A program made the translations under genes and the position numbers. The notes beneath the pieces are model-generated. The model was given only the letters and a program-made list of their open reading frames with translations, had not been told where the DNA came from and did no database searches. Below, piece after piece: positions 35,708 through 43,604 of a stretch of DNA of 64,000 nt. Source of the DNA: a bacterium. Lineage in GTDB: Bacteria > Chloroflexota > Anaerolineae > Caldilineales > Caldilineaceae. The stretch spans positions 124,001-188,000 of the forward strand of contig WGMT01000044.1 in NCBI GenBank assembly GCA_016124945.1, read 5' to 3'. How positions within the stretch are numbered: position 1 is the stretch's first letter; each line of letters begins with the position of its first letter.

Positions 35708-36517
35708 TCACTGCTCTGTTTGCGTTGATCTGCGTGCCGTAAGTTCAAGGACGCCTGCCACTTGGTTGAGCAGGGGGATTCGGCAAAGGGCGCCATCCAG
35801 TGCAATCAATTGTCGGCTAAAGCGACTATAAAAGACGCGCAGGCGATTGGGCATGCCGGTGAGATTCTTGGGGATCAGATTGGCCCGTCGCACCCGTTCC
35901 ACTGAAAAGCCGGCGGCCTGGAGCATCTGTGTGATCTCGCTATCTGTATACCGGCGGGGATGGGCATAACCCAGGTGCAGACGACGAATAGTCGCCTCCT
36001 GCCAGGCATAGCGTTGCGGAAGCTGGTAGATGAAAAAGCGGCCCCCTGGGCGCAAAATGCGTGCCATCTCGCGCAGCGATGCCCTCTCGTTCCCCACCTG
36101 GCTGAACTCGTCCACATGCTCAAGGACGCCACAACTAAGCACGGCATCGAAACTGTTGTCGGCAAATGGGAGCGCTGTAGGGTGAAGGGAACGCACGATC
36201 TCAAGTCCACGACAGAGTGGAATATCAGGCATGTCAGCTTGTTGAGGGTTGCCGATGTCAAAGGCTGTTACATCGAAATTGCGGCGTTTGAGTAGGTAAG
36301 TCATCTGGCCGTAGCCACATCCCCAATCGAGGATCGTTGCGCCGGCCTGAATCTGCCCGGCAATGTCCTCTGCGATGCGGACGTAGTTCCACAGCCCAAT
36401 TGGCTGATCGAGGTGGATAAAACTGGCAAGGCCAAGTGCTTTGCCGGCCCTGGCGTTTTCCAGTAAGTAGTCGAAATCACGCCGAGTGGCGTCAGATGAT
36501 GTCATGGCTGATGTCAT
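35708..36517 (-). CDS. Class I SAM-dependent methyltransferase
   Basis: A 269-residue Rossmann methyltransferase. Motif I is ILDWGCGYGQMTYLL (about 73-87), motif II FDIGN, then PFADNSFDAVLSCGVLEHV and LREMARILRPGGRFFIYQLPQ. The HADDR-like region YAHPRRYTDSEITQMLQAAGF is usual in UbiE-like small-molecule methylases. The substrate is unknown. The start at 36517 is the nearest ATG to the conserved core; a frame to 36883 reads through the antisense of the next gene. Confidence 0.85.
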   Translation of the reverse strand: MTSAMTSSDATRRDFDYLLENARAGKALGLASFIHLDQPIGLWNYVRIAEDIAGQIQAGATILDWGCGYGQMTYLLKRRNFDVTAFDIGNPQQADMPDIPLCRGLEIVRSLHPTALPFADNSFDAVLSCGVLEHVDEFSQVGNERASLREMARILRPGGRFFIYQLPQRYAWQEATIRRLHLGYAHPRRYTDSEITQMLQAAGFSVERVRRANLIPKNLTGMPNRLRVFYSRFSRQLIALDGALCRIPLLNQVAGVLELTARRSTQTEQ

Positions 36518-36773
36518 TGCAGTAATCCGTGTTTGTGTCTTTAGCGTGATACAAAGTTGATTCCGGATGACTTCAAAGATTATACAACAAGTGTGATGCG
36601 TGCTGATACCCTGTTTTGATGCCTGTTTTGATGCCTGTTTTGGGCCTGTTATTATGTTACTCTTTACCAAGGTGACTTTTGCAATCGTCATACCGCCACG
36701 CATCTCATACCTACCCGCAGTCGCCTTTCTATTCAAAATCCATCTAGCATTACCCTGGCGAGAGGAGCCGCCG

Positions 36774-37439
36774 ATGGAACCTGTCCGCGTTGTTGTGATT
36801 GCCGATGCCTCTTTTGTTTTAGAAGGCATCACAAACCTGTTGATGCAGGCAGATAGTTGCGAAGTGATGAGCGCTTTGCTCATAACTGAACAGCGCTGGC
36901 CTGCATTCTATATTTCTCCGCATGTTGTCTTGATCCACGTCATGTCGACGCCGCCTACAACTGTCTGCCGTCTCATTGAGGAGGCAAAGCGTCGATACCC
37001 ACGCAGTGCTCTCCTCATAATTGGTACTTCACAGCCGTCCTCAGTCGTTGCCTCCTATATCAATGCCGGCGCCAATGGCATCTTGCACCACGAGCAGGCG
37101 TCAAAGCAACTTGTGCAAGCGATCCAGGATATTGCTCATTATGGTCTCATCCTAGATGCTTCTACGTTGGCGCAGCTACAGCAAGCGCTGCGACGCCAAC
37201 AGAGCCACAAGCCTCTGGCCACGTTGACCGCAAGGGAACAAGAGATCATCCGCTACGCCGTAAAAGGACGCACCAACAGCCAGATTGCAACCGAGTTAAA
37301 CCTCAGCATTAACACCGTCAAGACGCACCTGCGCAATGCCTACGAGAAGCTCAACATCACCAATCGAGCGGAACTGGCTGTCCTGGCGCTATCGTCGGGG
37401 ATGACGCTCTCAGAAGGAAGGGTGGCGTATCTGGCATAA
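36774..37439 (+). CDS. LuxR-family regulator with degenerate receiver
   Basis: A 221-residue NarL/FixJ-type regulator. The N-terminal receiver fold lacks the usual residues: the acidic pair reads Ala-Asp (VVIADASF) and the phospho-acceptor position is His (VVLIHVMST). The C-terminal helix-turn-helix is normal (LTAREQEIIRYAVKGRTNSQIATEL, then NTVKTHLRNAYEKL). It probably works without phosphorylation, as other pseudo-receivers do. AGAGGA precedes the ATG at 36774. Divergent from the methyltransferase; target genes unknown. Confidence 0.87.
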   Translation: MEPVRVVVIADASFVLEGITNLLMQADSCEVMSALLITEQRWPAFYISPHVVLIHVMSTPPTTVCRLIEEAKRRYPRSALLIIGTSQPSSVVASYINAGANGILHHEQASKQLVQAIQDIAHYGLILDASTLAQLQQALRRQQSHKPLATLTAREQEIIRYAVKGRTNSQIATELNLSINTVKTHLRNAYEKLNITNRAELAVLALSSGMTLSEGRVAYLA

Positions 37440-37599
37440 GTGATAAGGTCACATAACCACATAGATCGGGCTAATCCTTTTGGGGAAGAACAAATCACTT
37501 TGATTTCACCTGAGTGGGCGATGGCGTTGCCTCGTCCACTCTACTATAGTTGCTTCATCGGTAAAGCGCTCTGGCTTTTGCATATCAAAGGAGGATCCG

Positions 37600-38214
37600 A
37601 TGAAGCGGTACTTGCTCTACGACAGCGGTTGTTCATCGTGTGGTCATTTGGCGGAGACGGTGCATGAGGCGGTGGGTGATTCAATCGATCTACTTAGCCT
37701 TCGCACCGCCGAGGCGAAAGAACTGCTCGACACGGCATTGCCCCAAGGATGGCGTTTCGCTCCCTACGTGGTGACGGTGGACGAGCAAGGGGTTCACGCC
37801 AGGACGGGTGTGCTTGCGAGTATGCAGTTGGGGTTGTGGATGGGGCCACGCAAAGCAATGCGTGTGTGGAAAGTGGTCACTCAGGAGTTTGCACCAAAGC
37901 GGCGCGGCTTTTTGCGCGGGAGTTTGGCGTCGGTGCTCGTAGTGCTTTTCATGCGTTCATCCGTAATCAAAGCTGTTTCTCAGACGGGCTGTTACTGCGG
38001 AGTTGCTCGCTGTATTAGCTATATACACGGTCCTCAATGTCGCTGTGGTTTTTGTGGATGCTGGGCACGAGACCGCGTCATCTTGTTCAAACCGCATGGA
38101 TATATTCAACATTCCTGTTGTACGCGAGCCAATTGTGGTGTGTTAATTCAGAAGTGGTACTGCGGTTGCCCTCAAACCAACCGTAGCCAACAGCAGGCAT
38201 CTCCCATCTCTTAA
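37600..38214 (+). CDS. DCC-like protein with internal twin-arginine motif and Cys-rich tail
   Basis: A 204-residue protein of unusual build. Residues 1-95 resemble the DCC/DUF393 thioredoxin-like family, with YDSGCSSCGHLA (Cys11 and Cys14). Residues 100-118 read KRRGFLRGSLASVLVVLF, a twin-arginine-type motif with a hydrophobic stretch. Residues 131-190 hold twelve cysteines (131, 133, 138, 147, 149, 152, 154, 173, 174, 179, 188, 190), many as CxC or CC. AAAGGAGG precedes the ATG. The tail could bind metal, be disulfide-rich or be a modified peptide; none is shown. A frameshift that created the tail cannot be excluded. Confidence 0.65.
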   Translation: MKRYLLYDSGCSSCGHLAETVHEAVGDSIDLLSLRTAEAKELLDTALPQGWRFAPYVVTVDEQGVHARTGVLASMQLGLWMGPRKAMRVWKVVTQEFAPKRRGFLRGSLASVLVVLFMRSSVIKAVSQTGCYCGVARCISYIHGPQCRCGFCGCWARDRVILFKPHGYIQHSCCTRANCGVLIQKWYCGCPQTNRSQQQASPIS

Positions 38215-38258
38215 GTAGACATTTGCGGCAGATCTAGGTTGTCAATAAGGAGGCAAAT

Positions 38259-38879
38259 ATGTCGACACAAGCTATTGAGGTAATCCATGTTAAGCAACCT
38301 CCCATGTTTCATGATCTTGATTCGCTTGTAACGCTACTTCATCAAGAGTCTATGAAGCATGTTACGGCTGCATCTCCGCACAGCCCTATTCTTTTGCGGG
38401 ATGTCAAACACCTTTTTAAGCATCTGTGGCTTCCAATGTACCTTCCTCCAGATTTCGATGTGGATAAGGCTGAAGTAACTAATCCACAAAATCCTCACCC
38501 TGATCTTGCTTTCCCTTGCCTAACAAACGAGGGAACAGTGATGTTGACCGTCGATATCATAGAAGAACACAATCAAGAGTACGTTACCATAGAAAAGGCG
38601 GACGTGATAGCAGAGATCAAACTAGGACAACGTGAAGGGTATTTGATTCGTGGGGCGTGGATGGTCACAACCGATGTAGAAGGTAGATTGGTTGGTACAG
38701 GTTGGGACGAAGAAGAACTACTCAAGATCCTTGTACACGACAAAGTGAACAATCAACTCATTACCCTTATGTCAAGCCCTGCTTCTTTGCTGCCAGAGTC
38801 TGAACTGCTCAAGATTGCCGAATCCTTGGAGTCTGTGCGAAATCATCGTGTATGGTTTCCTTGGATCCGAAGTCGGTAA
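38259..38879 (+). CDS. Hypothetical protein, DUF4367-like
   Basis: A 206-residue soluble protein. The part GYLIRGAWMVTTDVEG followed by LLPESELLKIAESLESV resembles DUF4367 regions seen in anti-sigma-like and lipoproteins, though no membrane segment or signal is present here. AAGGAGG lies 7 bases before the ATG. The gene is lower in GC than its neighbours, which could indicate transfer. It follows the Cys-rich protein by 44 bp and may be co-transcribed. Confidence 0.6.
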   Translation: MSTQAIEVIHVKQPPMFHDLDSLVTLLHQESMKHVTAASPHSPILLRDVKHLFKHLWLPMYLPPDFDVDKAEVTNPQNPHPDLAFPCLTNEGTVMLTVDIIEEHNQEYVTIEKADVIAEIKLGQREGYLIRGAWMVTTDVEGRLVGTGWDEEELLKILVHDKVNNQLITLMSSPASLLPESELLKIAESLESVRNHRVWFPWIRSR

Positions 38880-39016
38880 TTGTCAGCAGTTTCAAAGCAT
38901 AGAATGAATGACAGCATTAAATAACGCTGGCACGCTGATTCCCCGAATCGTTGTAGCGAAACCGCTACTTTTGAACGGACGGAACGTCACCTAGTTTTTT
39001 CCATGGAGACCGATGC

Positions 39017-39901
39017 ATGAAAAAATGGCATATACGTTTCACGGTTTTATTGTCTCTAGTCCTCTTGGCCGGTTGTAGCCAAGCTACAATGGCCTTCTTG
39101 CCATTTACCATCTATACGGCGACTCACCCACCCAGCAGTGGACAGTGGCGCCAGTTGCAGTCTGCAGCCGTTCAATCCTTATCCGATGTCTCCAATTCGG
39201 TGGTGCAGGCCAACCCCGACGGCATCGCCATGTCCTGTCCTGAGCCGGAGTGTCTGGGGCAGGAGGTGCGCTACTTCTTTCCTGTCCCTAGGAATAGTGC
39301 CTACGTGCGTGCCCGTCACAACGGCCCAGGTGATTTCTCGGTGACGATCCACCGCAGTGGTGGGCGAGAGGAAGTGATCTTTAGTTCCTCTGGTGAATAC
39401 GTATCCGTAGTAGAACGATTGTCTACCGCCGATGTAGTTTTGTTTTCCGTCTATGGCGATTCGCCGTGGGTGGTTGAATTCTCACGGATGCCGCCCCGCC
39501 CCGAGTGGACTCCCAACGCGTCGCTAGGTTTTCTCCTGAACGGTGACGAAACTGTCTTCCGCGCCTGTGTACCACAGGACTTTACATGTCCACTACAAGA
39601 GGAGATTCGCAGCGTCACCGCCTTTTGCGCGGTTGGCCTGAACCACGAAGACTGTGTCGGTACATTCTCTTACTACGGCGAAGAGATCTTCATGGCGCCG
39701 CAAGTCGAGGCGACAGCGATCTATGAAGGTGACGGGGCGTTTGCAGTCACTCTCTTCCGCAAGGATGGCAGCAGCGACGTCATCTTCTCTGCCACAGACA
39801 ACTACGCCTCTGATCCTGTCACCCTTGCAACCACCGGCGTCGTCAGCATGACCGTCCAATCAGCCGGGGCGTGGACAGTGGAACTCACCAGAACAGAGTA
39901 G
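39017..39901 (+). CDS. Lipoprotein with two repeated beta domains
   Basis: A 294-residue lipoprotein: signal peptide with lipobox LLAGC (Cys20). Two halves are alike. GDFSVTIHRSGGREEVIFSS (about 110-130) matches GAFAVTLFRKDGSSDVIFSA (about 240-260), and each ends with a W(V/T)VEF or W(T)VEL strand. Each half also has a Cys pair near its start (SCPEPECLG; ACVPQDFTC). Probably a surface-anchored tandem-duplicated beta-sandwich. Function unknown. Confidence 0.8.
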   Translation: MKKWHIRFTVLLSLVLLAGCSQATMAFLPFTIYTATHPPSSGQWRQLQSAAVQSLSDVSNSVVQANPDGIAMSCPEPECLGQEVRYFFPVPRNSAYVRARHNGPGDFSVTIHRSGGREEVIFSSSGEYVSVVERLSTADVVLFSVYGDSPWVVEFSRMPPRPEWTPNASLGFLLNGDETVFRACVPQDFTCPLQEEIRSVTAFCAVGLNHEDCVGTFSYYGEEIFMAPQVEATAIYEGDGAFAVTLFRKDGSSDVIFSATDNYASDPVTLATTGVVSMTVQSAGAWTVELTRTE

Positions 39902-39934
39902 CGACGCGCAATGTGCTTTCCTATCACATGACCC

Positions 39935-39973
39935 AATGCGCCGACATCCCCTCAATTGGGGTGTCGGCGCATT
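39935..39973 (+). terminator. Hairpin downstream of the lipoprotein
   Basis: AATGCGCCGACATCCC pairs with GGGGTGTCGGCGCATT (one T-G wobble), 7-base loop. No long T run follows, so termination strength is uncertain. Confidence 0.6.
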
Positions 39974-40126
39974 ACGCATTTCATTATCGTGTCGACTTCA
40001 GCGATTACTGCGAATCAACCTCCCCCTTGCATCGCCCAAATGGTCGTTGCCTTTTCCTCGTGTTATAATCTGCGCAGTTTCCAACCGACAAGCACCATCC
40101 ATCACCCAAACGCCCACAAGTGAGCC

Positions 40127-40957
40127 ATGGCGCAACCTATTGTTGACACGTCCAAACTCTGTATTCACACCATCACCACCAAACCCTGGCCGATTGAAAC
40201 CGCTATCGAGCGTTTCTCTGCACACGGCGTCGGTGGCATGACCATCTGGCGCGATGCACTGACCGGGCGCGACATTGCCGCCACCGGTCAACGCATCCGC
40301 GATGCGGGGATGGCTGTGGTCTCGCTCTGCCGTGGCGGCTTTTTCCCTGCCGAAACAGACGTAGCGCGTCAGGCGGCCATCGACGACAACCACCGCGCCA
40401 TCGACGAAGCCGCTGCATTGGGCGCGCCGTTGATCGTCCTCGTGTGTGGTGCGGTGCCCAAGCAGCCGCTGCCTCTCTCTCGCCAACAGATCCAGGACGG
40501 CATCGAGTCTATCCTCGACCATGCGGCATCCGTCGGCGTGAAGTTGGCGATTGAACCGCTGCACCCCATGTATGCCGACAGCCGATCCGCCATCAACACG
40601 CTGCGCCAGGCCAACGACGCCTGTGCTGCTATCGATTCCCCTTGGGTCGGCGTGGCCGTAGACGTCTACCACCTCTGGTGGGACCCGGATTTGGAAGCGC
40701 AAATTCAGCGCTGCGGTGCAATGGGCAAGCTTTTCGCCTTTCATATTTGCGATTGGCGCACCCCCACCGAAGACCTGCTCAACGATCGTGGCTTAATGGG
40801 CGAAGGCTCGATCCCTGTGCGTCAGATCCGCGGCTGGGTTGAGCAGACCGGCTTCAACGGTTTCAACGAAGTCGAAATCTTCTCAAACCGCTATTGGGCA
40901 GGCGATCAAGAAGCGTTTCTGGCAAAGATCGTAGACGCATACTTAAACCATTCTTGA
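40127..40957 (+). CDS. Xylose-isomerase-like TIM-barrel epimerase/isomerase
   Basis: A 276-residue sugar phosphate isomerase/epimerase of the AP-endonuclease-2/IolE-IolI superfamily. Metal-binding residues are visible: Glu in LAIEPLHPMY, Asp in VAVDVYHLWW, His in AFHICDWR and Glu in NEVEIFS. It probably interconverts a keto sugar or inositol derivative; the Gfo/Idh/MocA dehydrogenase 200 bp downstream fits such a pathway. Confidence 0.88.
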   Translation: MAQPIVDTSKLCIHTITTKPWPIETAIERFSAHGVGGMTIWRDALTGRDIAATGQRIRDAGMAVVSLCRGGFFPAETDVARQAAIDDNHRAIDEAAALGAPLIVLVCGAVPKQPLPLSRQQIQDGIESILDHAASVGVKLAIEPLHPMYADSRSAINTLRQANDACAAIDSPWVGVAVDVYHLWWDPDLEAQIQRCGAMGKLFAFHICDWRTPTEDLLNDRGLMGEGSIPVRQIRGWVEQTGFNGFNEVEIFSNRYWAGDQEAFLAKIVDAYLNHS

Positions 40958-40962
40958 ACCCA

Positions 40963-41134
40963 TTTACGATTTTCGATTGACGATTTACGATTGCTTCGTT
41001 GAGAGCGATTCGCATGATTTGAATCTGTCTTGACGGCATCGTTTTACCAATCTCCAGTCACATCCTCAACAAGACAATCGAAAATCGTCAATCGAAAATC
41101 GTCAATCGAAAATCGTCAATCGAAAATCGTCAAT
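40963..41134. repeat. Inverted pair of heptamer/14-mer repeats
   Basis: Left arm 40963-40993 (TACGATT, TTCGATT, GACGATT, TACGATT). Right arm 41074-41134 has four tandem copies of AATCGAAAATCGTC. About 80 bp lie between. Same monomer family as at 6.75 kb, 14.46 kb and 42.3 kb. Confidence 0.87.
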
Positions 41135-41163
41135 CCTTCTTCACCCTAGGAGATCACCTTCTT

Positions 41164-42321
41164 ATGGCAGAACATCGAATCGGCGTGATCATGAACGGCG
41201 TCACTGGGCGCATGGGCACCAACCAGCATCTTGTGCGTTCTGTTCTGGCGATCCGCAAACAGGGCGGTGTGCAAACTCGCTCCGGCGATTACATTGTGCC
41301 CGATCCCATTCTGGTGGGGCGCAATGCCGACAAGTTGGAACGGCTGGCCGAAGCCCACGGTGTGAAAAAGTGGACCACCGATCTCGACGGTGCTTTGTCG
41401 GACGATGAGAATCACATCTACTTCGATGCCCTGGCAACGAATTTGCGTGTAGTCAATGTGCTCAAGGCGATTGAGGCGGGGAAGGCGGTCTATTGCGAGA
41501 AACCCACGGCCACCAACACCGAAGACGCCCTTAGCCTGGCACGCGCTGCTGCCCGCGCCGGTGTCAAAAATGGCGTCGTGCAAGACAAACTCTTCTTGCC
41601 TGGTCTGCTCAAACTGAAGTATCTAATTGAAAACGGCTTCTTCGGCGAAATCTTGTCTGTGCGCGGGGAATTCGGTTATTGGGTCTTCTCTGGCGTGGAT
41701 CAGCCTGCACAACGGCCATCGTGGAACTACCGCAAGGAAGAGGGTGGCGGCATTATTCTGGACATGTTCGCACACTGGCGCTACGTCATCGACAATCTCT
41801 TCGGCAAGGTGAAGTCGCTCAACTGTATCGGCGCCATTCACCTGCCCAACCGCATCGACGAACGGGGCGACCACTACACCGCCACCGCCGATGACGCCGC
41901 CTACGGCACGTTTGAGCTGGATAACGGCGTGATCTGCCAGTTCAACTCCTCGTGGACAGTGCGCGTCCGTCGCGACGACCTACTCACCCTACAAGTAGAC
42001 GGCACCAACGGCAGCGCCGTCGCCGGTCTGCGTGAATGTGTCATCCAACCCCAGGCCATGACACCCAAACCGGTCTGGAATCCCGACATCCCCAGTCCCA
42101 TCAACTTCTTCGAGACCTGGCAGCAAATGCCCACCAATCAGGTCTACGACAATGCATTCAAAATACAGTGGGAAGCCTTCCTGCGCCACGTCGTCGAAGA
42201 CACCCCCTTCCCCTGGGATCTACTCGAAGGAGCCAAAGGCGTGCAACTGGCTGAGCTAGGCTACGAATCGTGGGAAAAGCGCTGCTGGCTGAACGTGGAG
42301 GAATTGACGATTGACGATTGA
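41164..42321 (+). CDS. Gfo/Idh/MocA-family oxidoreductase (1)
   Basis: A 385-residue NAD(P)-dependent dehydrogenase. The N-terminal Rossmann fold starts IGVIMNGVTGRMG. The catalytic EKP motif is in YCEKPTATN, followed by a C-terminal alpha/beta substrate domain with GGGIILDMFAHW. The family oxidises sugars, inositols and amino sugars. The last six residues, ELTIDD, are read from the heptamer repeat that follows, so the repeat has grown into or trimmed the gene end. It is likely co-regulated with the isomerase upstream. Confidence 0.9.
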   Translation: MAEHRIGVIMNGVTGRMGTNQHLVRSVLAIRKQGGVQTRSGDYIVPDPILVGRNADKLERLAEAHGVKKWTTDLDGALSDDENHIYFDALATNLRVVNVLKAIEAGKAVYCEKPTATNTEDALSLARAAARAGVKNGVVQDKLFLPGLLKLKYLIENGFFGEILSVRGEFGYWVFSGVDQPAQRPSWNYRKEEGGGIILDMFAHWRYVIDNLFGKVKSLNCIGAIHLPNRIDERGDHYTATADDAAYGTFELDNGVICQFNSSWTVRVRRDDLLTLQVDGTNGSAVAGLRECVIQPQAMTPKPVWNPDIPSPINFFETWQQMPTNQVYDNAFKIQWEAFLRHVVEDTPFPWDLLEGAKGVQLAELGYESWEKRCWLNVEELTIDD

Positions 42322-42515
42322 CGATTTTCGATTGACGATTTTCGTGTTGAGTAGGTGATTGGGTAAAGAGAAAACGAACGACGGGGATGTTGCCGCCAGA
42401 TGGGCAACATCCCCGTCGTTCGTTTTCTGTCGTTCGCCCGCAACATTCATCACAGCGGTCGCGTACTCAACCAGGCAATCGTCAATCGAAAATCGTCAAT
42501 TGTTCATCGTCAATA
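42303..42515. repeat. Inverted heptamer pair enclosing a 26-bp hairpin
   Basis: Left arm 42303-42343 (GACGATT/TTCGATT units) and right arm 42475-42515 (AATCGTC units). Both run into coding sequence: the left supplies the C-terminus of the plus-strand gene, the right that of the minus-strand gene. A perfect hairpin lies between them. Confidence 0.87.
42369..42428. terminator. Perfect 26-bp hairpin between convergent genes
   Basis: The arms 42369-42394 and 42403-42428 are exact complements (loop of 8), ending in TTTTCT on the plus side and TTTTCT on the minus side. Bidirectional terminator for two convergent oxidoreductase genes. Confidence 0.87.
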
Positions 42516-43527
42516 CCTGCGCCGTCTCCTGCGCCCGGATCGCCAACTCCATCGCCAGGAAGCAGTGGGCCTGCGGCATGGCGGTTTCAGTGCGGTTGCG
42601 CACGTCGTTGACCAATGCCTCGCCATAGTAGATAGGTGTGTTGGCGGCATCAATGTAGCGTGTCTCTTTCTGGTTTACCAGGAAGATGTGATTGCCGGCC
42701 GGGCGACCGGCAATGTCGACGTACTTGCGCAGTTCAAGGTAGCCCTCGCTCCCCAGAATGATCAATCGACCGTCGCCCCAAGTGGACAACCCGTCCGGCG
42801 TGAACCAGTCGACGCGCAAGTAGCCGGTGCGTCCGTTGTCGGCGCGTAGCAGTGTGTCTCCGAAATCTTCCAGGCCCGGCCATTGTGGGTGATGGTAATT
42901 GCCTACCTGCGAAGCCACAATTTCGGCGGATTTCGCCCCTGTGTAGTAGAGGAATTGCTCAAACTGATGGCTGGCAATGTCGATGAGAATGCCGCCGTAC
43001 TTGTCTTTCTCGAAGAACCAGTCGGGCCGCGATTCAGGACGCAGCCGGTGTGGCCCTGTACCGATTGTCTGGATTACGTCGCCGATGGTGCCTTCCTGGA
43101 TCAACTCGCCTGCTTTGACCGAGGCCGGGTTGCCCAACCGCTCACTGTAGAAGATCGAAAAGATGCGCCCGGTTTCCGCCTGCACCTTGCGCGCCTCTTC
43201 GAGTTGGGCCATGGTGGTAAAGCCGGGCTTGTCGCTCATGTAATCCTTGCCATGACGCATCACGTCTACGCCCAGCGGACCTCGATCACAAGGGATCCCG
43301 GCGCTGATCACCATGTGGATCGATTCGTCTTCCAGGATTTCTGCTGCGCTTTTGGCCGCCGTTGCCTGCGAAAAGCGTCGGTGGTAGGGTTCGAGCAGGT
43401 CGGCCTCCGGCGCATAGACGGCAACCAACTCTGCACCGGCATCCAAGAGGACCTGCGTCTGTTCGTAGATGTGACCGTGGTTGAGGCCGATGGTGGCGAA
43501 TCGAACGGGGGCTGGGGTAGCCGACAT
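42496..43527 (-). CDS. Gfo/Idh/MocA-family oxidoreductase (2)
   Basis: A 343-residue dehydrogenase. The N-terminus FATIGLNHGHIYEQ is the GLNHGH variant of the Rossmann loop. The catalytic region is DYMSDKPGFTTMAQL, with DKP in place of EKP. The C-terminal domain has YGGILIDIASHQFEQFLYYTG. The start at 43527 has GGAGG eight bases upstream. Its last residues (LTMNN) are read from heptamer repeat. Minus-strand operon with the next oxidoreductase, 77 bp away. Confidence 0.88.
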   Translation of the reverse strand: MSATPAPVRFATIGLNHGHIYEQTQVLLDAGAELVAVYAPEADLLEPYHRRFSQATAAKSAAEILEDESIHMVISAGIPCDRGPLGVDVMRHGKDYMSDKPGFTTMAQLEEARKVQAETGRIFSIFYSERLGNPASVKAGELIQEGTIGDVIQTIGTGPHRLRPESRPDWFFEKDKYGGILIDIASHQFEQFLYYTGAKSAEIVASQVGNYHHPQWPGLEDFGDTLLRADNGRTGYLRVDWFTPDGLSTWGDGRLIILGSEGYLELRKYVDIAGRPAGNHIFLVNQKETRYIDAANTPIYYGEALVNDVRNRTETAMPQAHCFLAMELAIRAQETAQVLTMNN

Positions 43528-43548
43528 GGTATTGTCCTCCAAGTAAGG

Positions 43549-43572
43549 GTGATTGGTGATTTGTGATTGGGG
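43549..43572. repeat. Heptamer repeat GTGATTG, single arm
   Basis: Three units of GTGATTG/GTGATTT between two minus-strand oxidoreductase genes. The monomer matches the array at 1782-1811. Confidence 0.7.
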
Positions 43573-43604
43573 CAGATCTCATTTCTGCCTCAAGCATCAA
43601 TTGC

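Noticed and set aside
36518..36883. Long N-terminal extension of the methyltransferase
   Set aside because: It reads through antisense of the LuxR regulator and a low-complexity ASKQ run; the conserved core starts after 36517.
41074..41134. Tandem AATCGAAAATCGTC units as a CRISPR array
   Set aside because: Units are directly adjacent with no unique spacers, only 14 bp long, and no cas gene is present.
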